Part shown: positions 53,174 through 61,898 of the stretch, piece after piece | Layout of the letters: every line of letters begins with the position of its first letter | How positions within the stretch are numbered: position 1 is the first letter of the stretch | Source: Rhizobium rhizogenes | GTDB lineage: Bacteria; Pseudomonadota; Alphaproteobacteria; Rhizobiales; Rhizobiaceae | Reading direction: 5' to 3' | Assembly: GCF_002005205.3 (NCBI RefSeq) | Contig: NZ_CP019701.2 | Coordinates: 1,984,001-2,048,000 of the forward strand | Length of the DNA stretch: 64,000 bases | The notes under the pieces: generated by a model | Seen by the model: only the letters and a program-made list of their open reading frames with translations | What the model was told of the DNA's origin: nothing | Databases searched by the model: none | Position numbers and translations under genes: made by a program

Positions 53174-53881
53174 TCAGGCGATCTTGCGGGCGGAAACGCG
53201 GCCCATGGGATGCAGCGAATGCACCCGGAAGGGCGCACCCGGTTCATCCTCGATGAAGAGGGCAAGGCTGGAAAATTGCAGCTCGCGGGTCAGCAGCGGC
53301 TCGAAAACCTTGCGCACGGCGCGCTCGATCCTCTGGCTGCTGGCGGGTTCGACACCGCCCGTCAGCGACATCTGGAACCGGAACTCGTCCATCACATGCG
53401 GGCTGCCCCAGCGATGCAGATTGGTAAGCTGCGATGCCGAAAGCCGGTCCGGGTCCGCCCGCTCGATTTCCGCCTCGGACAGCGGCGCGCGGTAACGGTC
53501 GAATTCCTGCACCACGCGGGCGGCAAAAAAATGCAGCACTTCGCAGGGGCGCTCGGGAACGAGGCTGAAGACATTCCCATGCCTTGCCACCACGAGTTGT
53601 GGAAGCGTGAAAGGGTCCTGCTTGCCGGAAAAATACATCAGGTCGCGCAAAAGCGCGGCCTCGGAGTGGCCCTCGGCAAGCCGGAAAGGCGCCTTGATCG
53701 TGCCGTGAAAACCGTAACGGCGCGGCAGCGCCGTGTGGTACGAAATCTCCTGCATGCCAAGATCGATCATGCCCGGCGGTTCCACCGCCTGACCGGAATA
53801 GGCATCGCGCCCCAACCACGCGGCGGCCGCCTGCGTCAGGGGGTCATTGGGGGAAGGCGTGAAATGAATGGCGTATCGCAT
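53174..53881 (-). CDS. DUF1045 family protein (2H-phosphoesterase-like)
   Basis: 235 residues. The first HxT motif is YGFHGTIKAPF (about residues 57-67), and the second half contains LSRF-like ELQFSSLALFIEDEPG. DUF1045 proteins often accompany phosphonate C-P lyase genes and resemble 2H phosphoesterases, but no phn genes are here. Upstream of puuE on the same strand with a 204-base gap, so a separate unit. Starts at ATG 53881. Confidence 0.85.
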   Translation of the reverse strand: MRYAIHFTPSPNDPLTQAAAAWLGRDAYSGQAVEPPGMIDLGMQEISYHTALPRRYGFHGTIKAPFRLAEGHSEAALLRDLMYFSGKQDPFTLPQLVVARHGNVFSLVPERPCEVLHFFAARVVQEFDRYRAPLSEAEIERADPDRLSASQLTNLHRWGSPHVMDEFRFQMSLTGGVEPASSQRIERAVRKVFEPLLTRELQFSSLALFIEDEPGAPFRVHSLHPMGRVSARKIA

Positions 53882-53977
53882 GCGCTGTCACCTCGCCGCA
53901 AAAGCGGACAAACCGGCCTCGTTGCAGGCCAGCAAATAAGTGATTTGCGTGACAGATTAACGACGTAAGCGGCCTGA

Positions 53978-55201
53978 TCAGAACTTTCTAAAGTCCGCGA
54001 GGGCAATATTCACGTGTTGTTGAAGGCCGAACCCGGACGGCAGGGAGGGCGTCTCCCCACCAACGGTTTGCAGCGCCGCGCCGGCGAGAAAATGGGCAAG
54101 GCCGAAGCTGACCTTGAAGCCGCCTGACAGCGCGACGAGCTTCGGATGGCCGGCAATCGAGCCCACCATCGGGTCCCGTCCCACCGCCTTCGGCCGCAAT
54201 CCGGCCCAGCGTTCGAGTACCGGCGCACGGCCGAGAGACGGCACCACCGCACAGGCGTCGGCAAGCAGCTTTTCCAGCTTTTCGTCGGTGCCGAAAGGCT
54301 CGGAAAAACAATCTTCGCTGGTACTGCCGATGGCGACGGTGCCATCCTCATGGGGCACGACGTAGAGGCCGTTCAGGAACACGACCGGCATGGCCGGGTC
54401 AACCGCCGCGTCGAGAAGCGCCGCCTGCCCCTTCACCGCCTGCCCGAGCGCAACGCCGGTCGCAAGGCCGAGCGCATCGCGGATCAACGGAAAGGAGCGG
54501 TGCCCGTTGGCGACAATGGCATGGCCGAAGACAATCTCTTCCCCCGAAGACAGCACCGCCCGCCCCTTTGCCGAATCAAGCGAGACGACGCGGCACTGTT
54601 CCGCCACTCGCACGTGGCGCGCTGTGCGGAGAAAAGCCGAGAGAAGGGCCACCATCGCACGTGGCGAAACCCTCGCCGCCAGCGTATCGAACACGAAACC
54701 CGCTTCTCCCGCAGCCTCGTCAACCCAGCCCGTAACCGGAGGCCTGTCGCCGACATGCCAGTGGAACCGCCGCTCGCCAGATACCCAGTTCTCCGCGGCA
54801 TCCCGCTCGTGCCGCTCCGCGATGCCGCGCAGATGCGGCTTGGGCAGCGGAATGATCCGGCCGCAGCGGCGATAACCGGCGGAAAGCCCAGTCTCGGCCT
54901 CCAGCCCGGCAATTTCCGTTTCCAGCGCCACAAGCGCATCGAACTGGAACTGCTTCTTGTCCGACCATCGGTCCGGCATATGCGGCATCAAGGCGCCGAG
55001 CAGCCCGCCGCTTGCGCCACTGCCAAGCTGCTCCGCCTCCACCAGCAGGGTGTCCATGCCGAGCCGTTCCGCCTTGACGGCGGCCCATAGCCCCATGATG
55101 CCGCCGCCAACGATGAGGAGCGATATGGAGCGGGGCAATGTTGACGCCGCCAATCTTGGAGATTGACCCTGTTCGAAAGCGGGATTATCGGCTTTAGCCA
55201 T
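53978..55201 (-). CDS. FAD-dependent oxidoreductase, possibly the MnmC oxidase half
   Basis: A 407-residue DAO-fold flavoprotein: LLIVGGGIMGLWAAVKAERLGMDTLLVEAEQLGSGASGGLLGALMPHMPDRWS (dinucleotide fold plus GASGG), a C-terminal block FLNGLYVVPHEDGTVAIGST and VALSGGFKVSFGLAHFLAG. In Escherichia coli MnmC, such a domain removes carboxymethyl from cmnm5U and is fused to the MnmD methyltransferase; here an mnmD gene starts divergently at the same point, which suggests a split MnmC, but this is inference. ATG 55201 shares CATG with the mnmD ATG; a longer start up to 55270 is possible. Confidence 0.8.
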   Translation of the reverse strand: MAKADNPAFEQGQSPRLAASTLPRSISLLIVGGGIMGLWAAVKAERLGMDTLLVEAEQLGSGASGGLLGALMPHMPDRWSDKKQFQFDALVALETEIAGLEAETGLSAGYRRCGRIIPLPKPHLRGIAERHERDAAENWVSGERRFHWHVGDRPPVTGWVDEAAGEAGFVFDTLAARVSPRAMVALLSAFLRTARHVRVAEQCRVVSLDSAKGRAVLSSGEEIVFGHAIVANGHRSFPLIRDALGLATGVALGQAVKGQAALLDAAVDPAMPVVFLNGLYVVPHEDGTVAIGSTSEDCFSEPFGTDEKLEKLLADACAVVPSLGRAPVLERWAGLRPKAVGRDPMVGSIAGHPKLVALSGGFKVSFGLAHFLAGAALQTVGGETPSLPSGFGLQQHVNIALADFRKF

Positions 55202-55955
55202 GAGAAATTCCAACGACACTATTCCGGAGACTGGCGCAGAGACCGGTTCGGCAACCGCAGAAACCCGCACCGCACTCGACTGGCGTGACGGGGATATGCC
55301 CTATTCGCTGGCCTTTGACGATCATTTTTATTGCCAGACGGATGGCAGGCTGGAATGCGGCCATGTCTTCCTGTCCGGAAACGGCCTGCCGGAGCGTTGG
55401 CTTGAACGGGAGGGCACCTTCCGCATCGGTGAGCTGGGCTTCGGCACCGGCCTTAATCTCTGCGAGACATGGCGCCAGTGGAAAGAGATGCGCAACGGCC
55501 GCTCCAGGCTGCATTTCATCTCCTTCGAGCTTTACCCGATGAAGGCGGACGAGATCGACCGGGCGCTTTCCCACTGGCCGGAGATTGATACTGAGCGCAA
55601 GGCGCTTGTCGCCCTCTGGCCGGAAGAGCCGCAAGGTAGGGTCGAGATCGCACTGGATGGCGAGACGCGCCTGACGGTGGTCTGCGGCGAGGCCTTTGCC
55701 GGAATCTCCAACAGCACCGAGAGTTTCGACGCGTGGTTTCTGGACGGCTTCGCACCGGCGCGCAATCCGGACATGTGGTCGCTGGAAATCATGCAGGCAC
55801 TCTTTGCCAAAACGGCGCCGGAGGGCACATTCGCCACCTATGCCGCCGCCGGTTTCGTTCGCCGCAACCTCATCGCCGCCGGTTTTGACCTGGAGCGCCG
55901 CAAGGGCTTTGCCGGAAAGCGGGAGATGCTCTGCGGCACCAAACGGCCCGCCTGA
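55200..55955 (+). CDS. mnmD: tRNA methyltransferase MnmD (5-aminomethyl-2-thiouridine methylation)
   Basis: 251 residues. A Rossmann-like MnmC_N methyltransferase: LDWRDGDMPYSLAFDDHFYCQTDGRLE, GNGLPERWLERE, FRIGELGFGTGLNLCETWRQW (SAM-binding), FDAWFLDGFAPARNPDMWSLEIM and FATYAAAGFVRRNL. It makes the final mnm5 modification of the wobble uridine. In enterobacteria it is the N-terminal half of bifunctional MnmC; here it is separate. Start ATG 55200 overlaps the opposite gene's start. It is followed after 33 bases by the convergent kinase gene. Confidence 0.9.
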   Translation: MRNSNDTIPETGAETGSATAETRTALDWRDGDMPYSLAFDDHFYCQTDGRLECGHVFLSGNGLPERWLEREGTFRIGELGFGTGLNLCETWRQWKEMRNGRSRLHFISFELYPMKADEIDRALSHWPEIDTERKALVALWPEEPQGRVEIALDGETRLTVVCGEAFAGISNSTESFDAWFLDGFAPARNPDMWSLEIMQALFAKTAPEGTFATYAAAGFVRRNLIAAGFDLERRKGFAGKREMLCGTKRPA

Positions 55956-55988
55956 GGCAATTCCGAAGACCCTCGCCGCGCCGGATGA

Positions 55989-58900
55989 TCAGACGCCCGG
56001 CGCGTCACGGCGGGGCATGGCATCCCCCAGCCATTGCGCGATCTTGTCCTCGAGGATTTCAGGACTGATCGGCTTCGACAGATAATCATCCATGCCCGCC
56101 TGCAGGCAAAGTTCCCGGTCAGCCTCCTGGGTATGGGCGGTAACGCCGATGATGGGCACATGCCGGCCGTCAGCCGCCGCCTGTTCGGCGGCGCGGATGG
56201 CAAGCGTCGCCTGATGGCCGTTCATGACCGGCATCGAGACATCCATCAGGATAATGGCGGGATTGTTCTCCTCCCACGCCTGAACCGCCTTCTTGCCGTT
56301 GCCGACGATCAGGAAACGCAAACCCGCCTGTTGCAAAATCTGGGTGAAGACAATCTGGTTGACGTCATTGTCCTCGGCCACCAGAACGTCGATCAGGCTC
56401 GGACGGCGGCGTTCGGAAACAGCCGGGGCCGCTGGCAGAATGCGCTGTTTCTTTTCAGCCAGACGCTTTTCCGGGCGCACGGGTATGCCGCCTGCCCCCG
56501 GCGCCAGCGGCTGTGAGCGGGCGCGTTTCAGCCGTACATCGCGCACCACATCGAACAGGGTGGAGCGCAACAGCCGTGCCCGCGCCGGCTTCATCAGATG
56601 CGCCTGCACGTTGAGATCGGTAAACAGCGTCTCGTCACCCACCACATCCATGGAGGTCAGGAACACGATGGCGATGTCATCGAACCGCTCATCCGCCCTG
56701 ATGCGCTCGACCACATCCAGCCCGTTCATGACGGGCATATGATAATCGAGAATGATGGCATCGATGGAAAAGCCGAGCGACGCGGCCTCCTGCAGCACGG
56801 CGATGCCGGACGGACCGTCCTCCACCGCATGGCCGTCGATACCCCATGTGCGCAGTTGCTCAATCAATATGCGGCGATTGACATCGTTGTCGTCGATGAC
56901 GAGCACGCGGATATCCTCGATCGCCACGGACAGAAGCGGAACATCGCGCCGTCTCTCCGTGACCTGAAACGGAATATTGACCCCGAAGGTCGATCCCTTG
57001 CCGACCTCGCTCACGACATTGATCGAACCGTCGAAAAGGCCGACAAGGCCGACGGTGATCGCCAGCCCCAGTCCCGTCCCCTCGTGCCGGCGGGTCGCCG
57101 AACCGTCCACTTGGCTGAACTTGTCGAAGATGGTTTCGAGCTTGTCGGCCGGAATGCCGATGCCGCTGTCTTCGACGCGCAGTGAGAGCATGGTCTCCGA
57201 CGCTTCCGCCGACTGCGCCGAAAGTTCGACCAGCACATGCCCCGTTTCGGTGAACTTCACGGCATTACCGACGAGGTTGGTGACGATCTGGCGGAACCGC
57301 CCGGCATCGCCCATGACCTTGCCGAAAACCGAGGGGTCGATCCGCACGACCAGTTCTATGTCTTTTTCCAGCGCCGCCGAGGAGAGAAGTGAAACCACAT
57401 CCTCCACCGCTTCGGCCGGATCGAAAGGCACGCTGCGCAGCTTCATCTGCCCGGCCTCGATCTTGGAAAAATCGAGAATGTCGTTGATGATCGTCAGAAG
57501 CGCATTGCCTGACTTGACGATGATATCGGTAAAGGTCTTCTGGCGCGTATCCAGATTGGACTTTGCCAGAAGCTCCGCCATGCCGAGCACGCCGTTCATC
57601 GGCGTGCGGATTTCATGGCTCATATTGGCCAGGAATTCCGATTTGGCGCGATCCGCCGCTTCCGCCCGTGAAAGCAGACGCTGCAATTCCTCCTCGCGCA
57701 TCTTCATCTCGGTCACATCGGTGACGATGACGAGCCAGTAATTGCCGGAACTGTTGGTCGCTTCCAGATTGAGCCAGGTCTTGCCGGCGACATGGATGAG
57801 CCAGGAAAACGGCTGGTTGGCGGCAATATTGTCTTTCCAGGCGGCAAGCGTTGCCGCCGCCTCCTCGGCGGTGCCGAAATCTCCGCGCCTGGCGCAATGG
57901 GCGAAGAAACCCGACCAGTTGCGGCCTTTTTCCAGCAGATGCGGCGGCACGTCGAACATCCGCGCCATCGCCTCGTTGGACATGATGATCGTGCCCTGCG
58001 CGACGAGCGCAAGCCCCTGCGCCATGGCGCGCGTGGCGCCCTGCATATATTCGCCGACGCGCTCCAGCTCGGCCTTGGCCTTCATGATCTCGGCGTCGCG
58101 CATGCGCACATCGGTCACGTCGGCATAGGTGCTGAGGATTTTCCCGCCATCGAGGCGGGTTTTCGAGATGACGGTAACCTTTCCGCTTTTGCTGCGCACT
58201 TCGCGGGGGGCGAAAACCTCCTTGCTGAGAAGCCGCTCCGCCCGCTGGCTGTAGAGATCGTCGAAAGACATGTCGCCATAGTCATAGAGGCCGCTGTCGA
58301 AATTCAGCTCCATGAATTCGCGATAGCTCTTGCCGACCAGCGACTTCTCACCGCCGATTTCGCCCCAGACCTCGTAGAAGAACGGATTGACATATTCGAT
58401 GACGAGATCGGCATTGATAAGCAGCACGCCCACCGGCAGGGCGTGAAGAACCGCCTCCAGCTGGCGATGCAGCGCCTCGGCCTGGGCCTGCGCCGCGATC
58501 AGCGCATTTTCACGGTCCTGCAGCAGGCTGACATCGGTCACCGAGCCGACCAGATAATATTCGTCGTCAGGTGTCGCCACCCGGCCAAGGCGGGTAATGA
58601 CGGGAAGGGAACCGCCATCCGGCAATGGCAGGGTTTCCGCCTTCTCGATTGCCTCGCCGGTTTCAAGCAGCCGCTCGTTTTCAAGACGGGACTGCTCGCC
58701 GGTCGCCGGAAACATCTCGCTTTCGGTCTTGCCGATAAAATGCGCGAGATCGTCCCCGACGAATTTCTCATAAGCCGTATTGGCAAAGGTCAGCCGCCTG
58801 TCGTGATCGCGCAGGAAGACCGCCACCGGCAATTGTTCCAGCGCCGCACGCAGCAGCCAGGTCTCGCGAATCTGCGTGCTGAGCAGCGTCTCATGCACCT

Positions 58901-59672
58901 TGAACTCGGTCACATCGATGCGCAGACCGACCAGCATGCCGTTTTCCAGCCGCTTGTTGACGATGCGCACCCACCGGCCATCGGCAAACTGCTCCACCCT
59001 TTCCAGATAGGGCAGGGAAAAATCCCGTAGCTGCTGCTGCATCCAGCCTTCGAAGGCCGGATCGTCTTCCTGCGCGCCACTGTAGCCGCTCGAAAAATAG
59101 ACCGCTTCCATCAGCGCTTCGAGCCGCATGCCGGGCTTCAGTTCGACACCGAAGGCACTGTAGAATTCCATGAAGCGGGTATTGCAGTAGATCAGCCGGT
59201 TTTCATGGTCATAGATGACGATACCGGCGTCGATGAGATCGATCACGCCGCTGCCGAACAGGAGGTTGGAGGCGCTGTCTCCGCCGGAAAATCCCTCCAC
59301 GGCAATCGCCGGCATCTCCTCGAAGGCTTCGAACAGGAAAAGATTGCCGTCATCGCCGGTGAAGCGCTCGCAGCGAAGCCTGTATGGACCGGAGGAGGCC
59401 GCGCCATGGCATGCGATCACCTCATCCGTGGCAAAGACCAGCGAGCGGCGCTCCCTGTCTTCCCGCTCGGTATCGCGAATGTCGGCGGAGAGCGAAAAGC
59501 TCGTTTGCCCCGCAAAGGCCGCAACCGGGCGTCCCATGACCCGGCCATAGGCTGCATTGACCACGAGGTAGCGCAGCTCGCTGTCCTTGATGCACGCGGG
59601 CAGGTCCAGGGCGGCAACGGCCCTGCAGGCTTTTTCCAGCAACCCGCTGCTTTCGGTCAATCGATACTCCAC
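55989..59672 (-). CDS. Multi-PAS hybrid histidine kinase with two receiver domains
   Basis: About 1227 residues, no membrane helix, so cytoplasmic. Four to five PAS-like domains occupy about residues 15-665 (for example GVIDLIDAGIVIYDHENRLIYCN; LEQLPVAVFLRDHDRRLTFAN; LHALPVGVLLINADLVIEYVNPFF). HisKA follows with phospho-acceptor His686 (MSHEIRTPMNGVLGMAEL), then HATPase (NAVKFTETGH, DSGIGIP, GTGLGLAI). Two REC domains end the protein, Asp976 (LDYHMPVMNG) and Asp1144 (LMDVSMPVMNG). The frame extends to a TTG at 59723, but the GTG at 59672 has AGGG upstream; both are possible, numbering uses the GTG. No obvious partner gene. Confidence 0.93.
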   Translation of the reverse strand: MEYRLTESSGLLEKACRAVAALDLPACIKDSELRYLVVNAAYGRVMGRPVAAFAGQTSFSLSADIRDTEREDRERRSLVFATDEVIACHGAASSGPYRLRCERFTGDDGNLFLFEAFEEMPAIAVEGFSGGDSASNLLFGSGVIDLIDAGIVIYDHENRLIYCNTRFMEFYSAFGVELKPGMRLEALMEAVYFSSGYSGAQEDDPAFEGWMQQQLRDFSLPYLERVEQFADGRWVRIVNKRLENGMLVGLRIDVTEFKVHETLLSTQIRETWLLRAALEQLPVAVFLRDHDRRLTFANTAYEKFVGDDLAHFIGKTESEMFPATGEQSRLENERLLETGEAIEKAETLPLPDGGSLPVITRLGRVATPDDEYYLVGSVTDVSLLQDRENALIAAQAQAEALHRQLEAVLHALPVGVLLINADLVIEYVNPFFYEVWGEIGGEKSLVGKSYREFMELNFDSGLYDYGDMSFDDLYSQRAERLLSKEVFAPREVRSKSGKVTVISKTRLDGGKILSTYADVTDVRMRDAEIMKAKAELERVGEYMQGATRAMAQGLALVAQGTIIMSNEAMARMFDVPPHLLEKGRNWSGFFAHCARRGDFGTAEEAAATLAAWKDNIAANQPFSWLIHVAGKTWLNLEATNSSGNYWLVIVTDVTEMKMREEELQRLLSRAEAADRAKSEFLANMSHEIRTPMNGVLGMAELLAKSNLDTRQKTFTDIIVKSGNALLTIINDILDFSKIEAGQMKLRSVPFDPAEAVEDVVSLLSSAALEKDIELVVRIDPSVFGKVMGDAGRFRQIVTNLVGNAVKFTETGHVLVELSAQSAEASETMLSLRVEDSGIGIPADKLETIFDKFSQVDGSATRRHEGTGLGLAITVGLVGLFDGSINVVSEVGKGSTFGVNIPFQVTERRRDVPLLSVAIEDIRVLVIDDNDVNRRILIEQLRTWGIDGHAVEDGPSGIAVLQEAASLGFSIDAIILDYHMPVMNGLDVVERIRADERFDDIAIVFLTSMDVVGDETLFTDLNVQAHLMKPARARLLRSTLFDVVRDVRLKRARSQPLAPGAGGIPVRPEKRLAEKKQRILPAAPAVSERRRPSLIDVLVAEDNDVNQIVFTQILQQAGLRFLIVGNGKKAVQAWEENNPAIILMDVSMPVMNGHQATLAIRAAEQAAADGRHVPIIGVTAHTQEADRELCLQAGMDDYLSKPISPEILEDKIAQWLGDAMPRRDAPGV

Positions 59673-60096
59673 ACCGTGCAGTTCCCTGTCTGTCGAATCA
59701 AATATTTCCAGACGGCTTCGCAAAAACGTTATGTGAGAAAATCACCATTTGCTATGTATTCAACGGCGCCGTTACCCTTTTTTAACCATAATTATTCGCT
59801 CTCCGCCTCCGCACGGCGTCAGGTGCCGGCCGTCCCTGCGCATGGCTGCCATGCGCCGCCGGACAGCCGTGTTACAAAACTATCGCTTGACTTTGACACG
59901 CAAAACGCCCACATCCCCGTCAAGCTTTCACCTTCGGCAGCCGCGTGAGCTGCAGCGTATGTCCAGAACGACTTGTTCCAAGAGAAATCTGGCCCGCATG
60001 AAGGAAAAGCGCAACGAATACAGAAGACGGCATTTGCCGCACTGATGCGCAGAAAGTTATTCCAACCCACAAGTTCCCAATTCACGCGGGGTTCTT
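59673..60096. other. Intergenic region before rhlE, with a possible 28-codon frame
   Basis: About 420 bases before the leader hairpin; it holds the promoters of the kinase (minus) and rhlE (plus). A basic 28-codon frame (59959-60045, MSRTTCSKRNLARMKEKRNEYRRRHLPH) is present but lacks a convincing ribosome-binding site. TTGACT/TTGACA at 59885-59900 is a possible -35 region. Confidence 0.45.
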
Positions 60097-60150
60097 GACG
60101 CCAAAACCGCCGGACAGCAGCACTGCTCCGGACGATGGGTTTTTGGCGCC
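60097..60150 (+). promoter_or_regulatory. Leader hairpin next to the rhlE ribosome-binding site
   Basis: Outer stem CGCCAAAACC (60099-60108) with GGtTTTTGGCG (60138-60148), inner stem CCGG (60110-60113) with CCGG (60128-60131), and AGCA/TGCT closing a four-base loop. It ends three bases before AAAGG, the likely site for the TTG start at 60166. No U run follows, so it is not a terminator; control of helicase translation or mRNA stability is the inference. Confidence 0.6.
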
Positions 60151-60165
60151 CCGAAAGGCAATATA

Positions 60166-61635
60166 TTGACCAGTTTTAGCGAACTCGGCCTCTCCGAAAA
60201 GATCGTGGCCAGCGTTACCCAGCTTGGCTATACGACCCCTACCGCCATTCAGGCAAAGGCCATTCCTCTGCTGCTCGAAGGCCGTGACCTGATCGGCCTC
60301 GCACAGACCGGCACCGGCAAGACCGCCGCTTTCGGCCTGCCCATCATCGAAATGCTGATGAAGCAGGCGGACCGTCCGGCAAACCGCACCTGCCGCACCC
60401 TCATCCTTGCACCGACCCGCGAGCTGGTGAACCAGATCGGCGAAAACCTGCGCTCCTTCGTGAAGAAGACGCCGCTGCGTATCAACCAGGTGGTTGGCGG
60501 CGCATCGATCAACAAGCAGCAGCTGCAGCTGGAAAAGGGCACGGATATCCTCGTGGCAACCCCCGGCCGCCTGCTGGACCTCATCGCCCGCAACGCCATC
60601 TCGCTCTCCAAGGTCACCTATCTGGTGCTTGACGAAGCGGACCAGATGCTCGATCTCGGCTTCATCCACGATCTGCGCAAGATTTCGAAGATGGTGCCGG
60701 CCAAGCGCCAGACGCTGCTCTTCTCCGCCACCATGCCGAAGGCGATTGCCGATCTGGCCCACAGCTACCTGACCGATCCTCTCAAGGTGGAAGTAACCCC
60801 GCCCGGCAAGGCAGCCGACAAGGTGGAACAATATGTCCATTTCGTCGCCGGCAAGAACGACAAGACCGATCTCCTGAAGAAGTCGCTGAACGAGAACCCG
60901 GATGGCCGCGCCATCGTTTTCCTGCGCACCAAGCACGGCGCGGAAAAGCTCTACAAGCATCTCGAACATATCGGCTTCAAGGTCGCCTCCATCCACGGCA
61001 ACAAGAGCCAGGGCCAGCGCGAGCGGGCGCTGAAGGGCTTCAAGGATGGTGACATCAAGGTGCTGGTCGCAACCGACGTCGCCGCCCGCGGCATCGACAT
61101 CCCGGCCGTCACGCACGTCTTCAACTACGACCTGCCGGAAGTGCCCGATGCCTATGTTCACCGCATCGGCCGCACCGCCCGCGCCGGTCGGGACGGCATC
61201 GCCATTGCGTTTTGCGCACCGGACGAAACCCGCCTGCTGCACGATATCGAAAAGCTGATGAAGATCGAAATCCCGGTCGCATCAGGCGAACGTCCGGCCG
61301 GTCTGGCCAGCCCCTCGCGCGGCAACAACAATCGTGGCCGCAACAATAATGGCGGCCAGCAGCGTGGCCCGCGCGAAGGCGGACGTCACAACGGCGAATC
61401 CCGCCCGTCCCGTCACCATGCGCCGCGCGAAGCGGATAACGACCTTGAAGTCACCTCCGACTTCAAGCGCGTGAAGCAGGCTGAAGGCGACGCAGGCCGC
61501 CCGGCAGGCCCGCGCAAGCACCGCCGCCCGGCCCGCAAGCCCGGCGGCAGCGGCGCCAACCGCCACGCACCTGCTGGCGGCAACGGCCAGGAAAAGCGCG
61601 CTTCCGGCAACGGCCATCGCGGCCGCAACCGTTAA
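60166..61635 (+). CDS. rhlE: DEAD-box RNA helicase, RhlE type
   Basis: A 489-residue ATP-dependent RNA helicase. Motifs in order: Q motif TTPTAIQAKAIP, AQTGTGKTAAF (I), APTRELVNQI (Ia), TPGRLLDL (Ib), VLDEADQMLDLGF (II), LFSATMP (III), ATDVAARGIDIP (V) and HRIGRTARAGRDG (VI). The tail from about residue 370 is a low-complexity basic stretch of Asn, Gly and Arg (NNRGRNNNGG, GRNR end), typical of RhlE and useful for RNA binding. Starts at TTG 60166 (TSFSELGLSEKI) with AAAGG eight bases upstream; no better start exists. Terminator at 61861, beyond a RIME copy. Confidence 0.93.
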   Translation: MTSFSELGLSEKIVASVTQLGYTTPTAIQAKAIPLLLEGRDLIGLAQTGTGKTAAFGLPIIEMLMKQADRPANRTCRTLILAPTRELVNQIGENLRSFVKKTPLRINQVVGGASINKQQLQLEKGTDILVATPGRLLDLIARNAISLSKVTYLVLDEADQMLDLGFIHDLRKISKMVPAKRQTLLFSATMPKAIADLAHSYLTDPLKVEVTPPGKAADKVEQYVHFVAGKNDKTDLLKKSLNENPDGRAIVFLRTKHGAEKLYKHLEHIGFKVASIHGNKSQGQRERALKGFKDGDIKVLVATDVAARGIDIPAVTHVFNYDLPEVPDAYVHRIGRTARAGRDGIAIAFCAPDETRLLHDIEKLMKIEIPVASGERPAGLASPSRGNNNRGRNNNGGQQRGPREGGRHNGESRPSRHHAPREADNDLEVTSDFKRVKQAEGDAGRPAGPRKHRRPARKPGGSGANRHAPAGGNGQEKRASGNGHRGRNR

Positions 61636-61675
61636 TTTGCTTCGCGTGGATTGAGGACGCTCGGCGTCGCGGCCT

Positions 61676-61800
61676 GTTTCTTCTCCCCGCCGGGGAGAAG
61701 GTGGCCCGAAGGGTCGGATGAGGGGGCAAGCTCTCCGAAATCCGGCAGGAACGCCCCTCATCCCGCTGCCGCGGACTTCTCCCCCTCGGGGAGAAGAAAC
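61676..61800. repeat. RIME-type palindromic element, copy 4
   Basis: 125 bases with inverted ends GTTTCTTCTCCCCGCCGGGG / CCTCGGGGAGAAGAAAC. Inner blocks GGTGGCCCGAAGGGTCGGATGAGG and CCTCATCCCGCTGCCGCGG make it parallel to the copy at 31655 and inverted relative to 24355 and 44495. It lies in the 3' region of rhlE, before its terminator. Confidence 0.87.
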
Positions 61801-61860
61801 AAGGGGCACCCGCTCGGTCCATTATGCGGTTGTTCTCTTCCGAGACGCCTTCAGATCACA

Positions 61861-61891
61861 CCCCGCAAGCCACCGGCCTGCGGGGTTTTTC
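61861..61891 (+). terminator. Terminator downstream of rhlE
   Basis: CCCCGCA (61861-61867) and TGCGGGG (61879-61885) around an 11-base loop, followed by TTTTT. It ends about 8 bases before the convergent EamA gene's stop at 61899. Confidence 0.85.
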
Positions 61892-61898
61892 TTTGCCT

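Noticed and set aside
52064..53968. Very long plus-strand open frame (634 codons) opposite puuE and the DUF1045 gene
   Set aside because: It spans two well-recognised minus-strand genes and their gap, has no family likeness and a His/Arg/Gly-rich composition typical of antisense frames in GC-rich DNA.
57792..59030. 412-codon plus-strand frame within the hybrid kinase
   Set aside because: Lies wholly antisense to PAS-domain coding sequence and looks like a compositional shadow.
59959..60045. 28-codon basic frame in the rhlE upstream region
   Set aside because: No clear ribosome-binding site and no known family; kept only as a note in the gap description.
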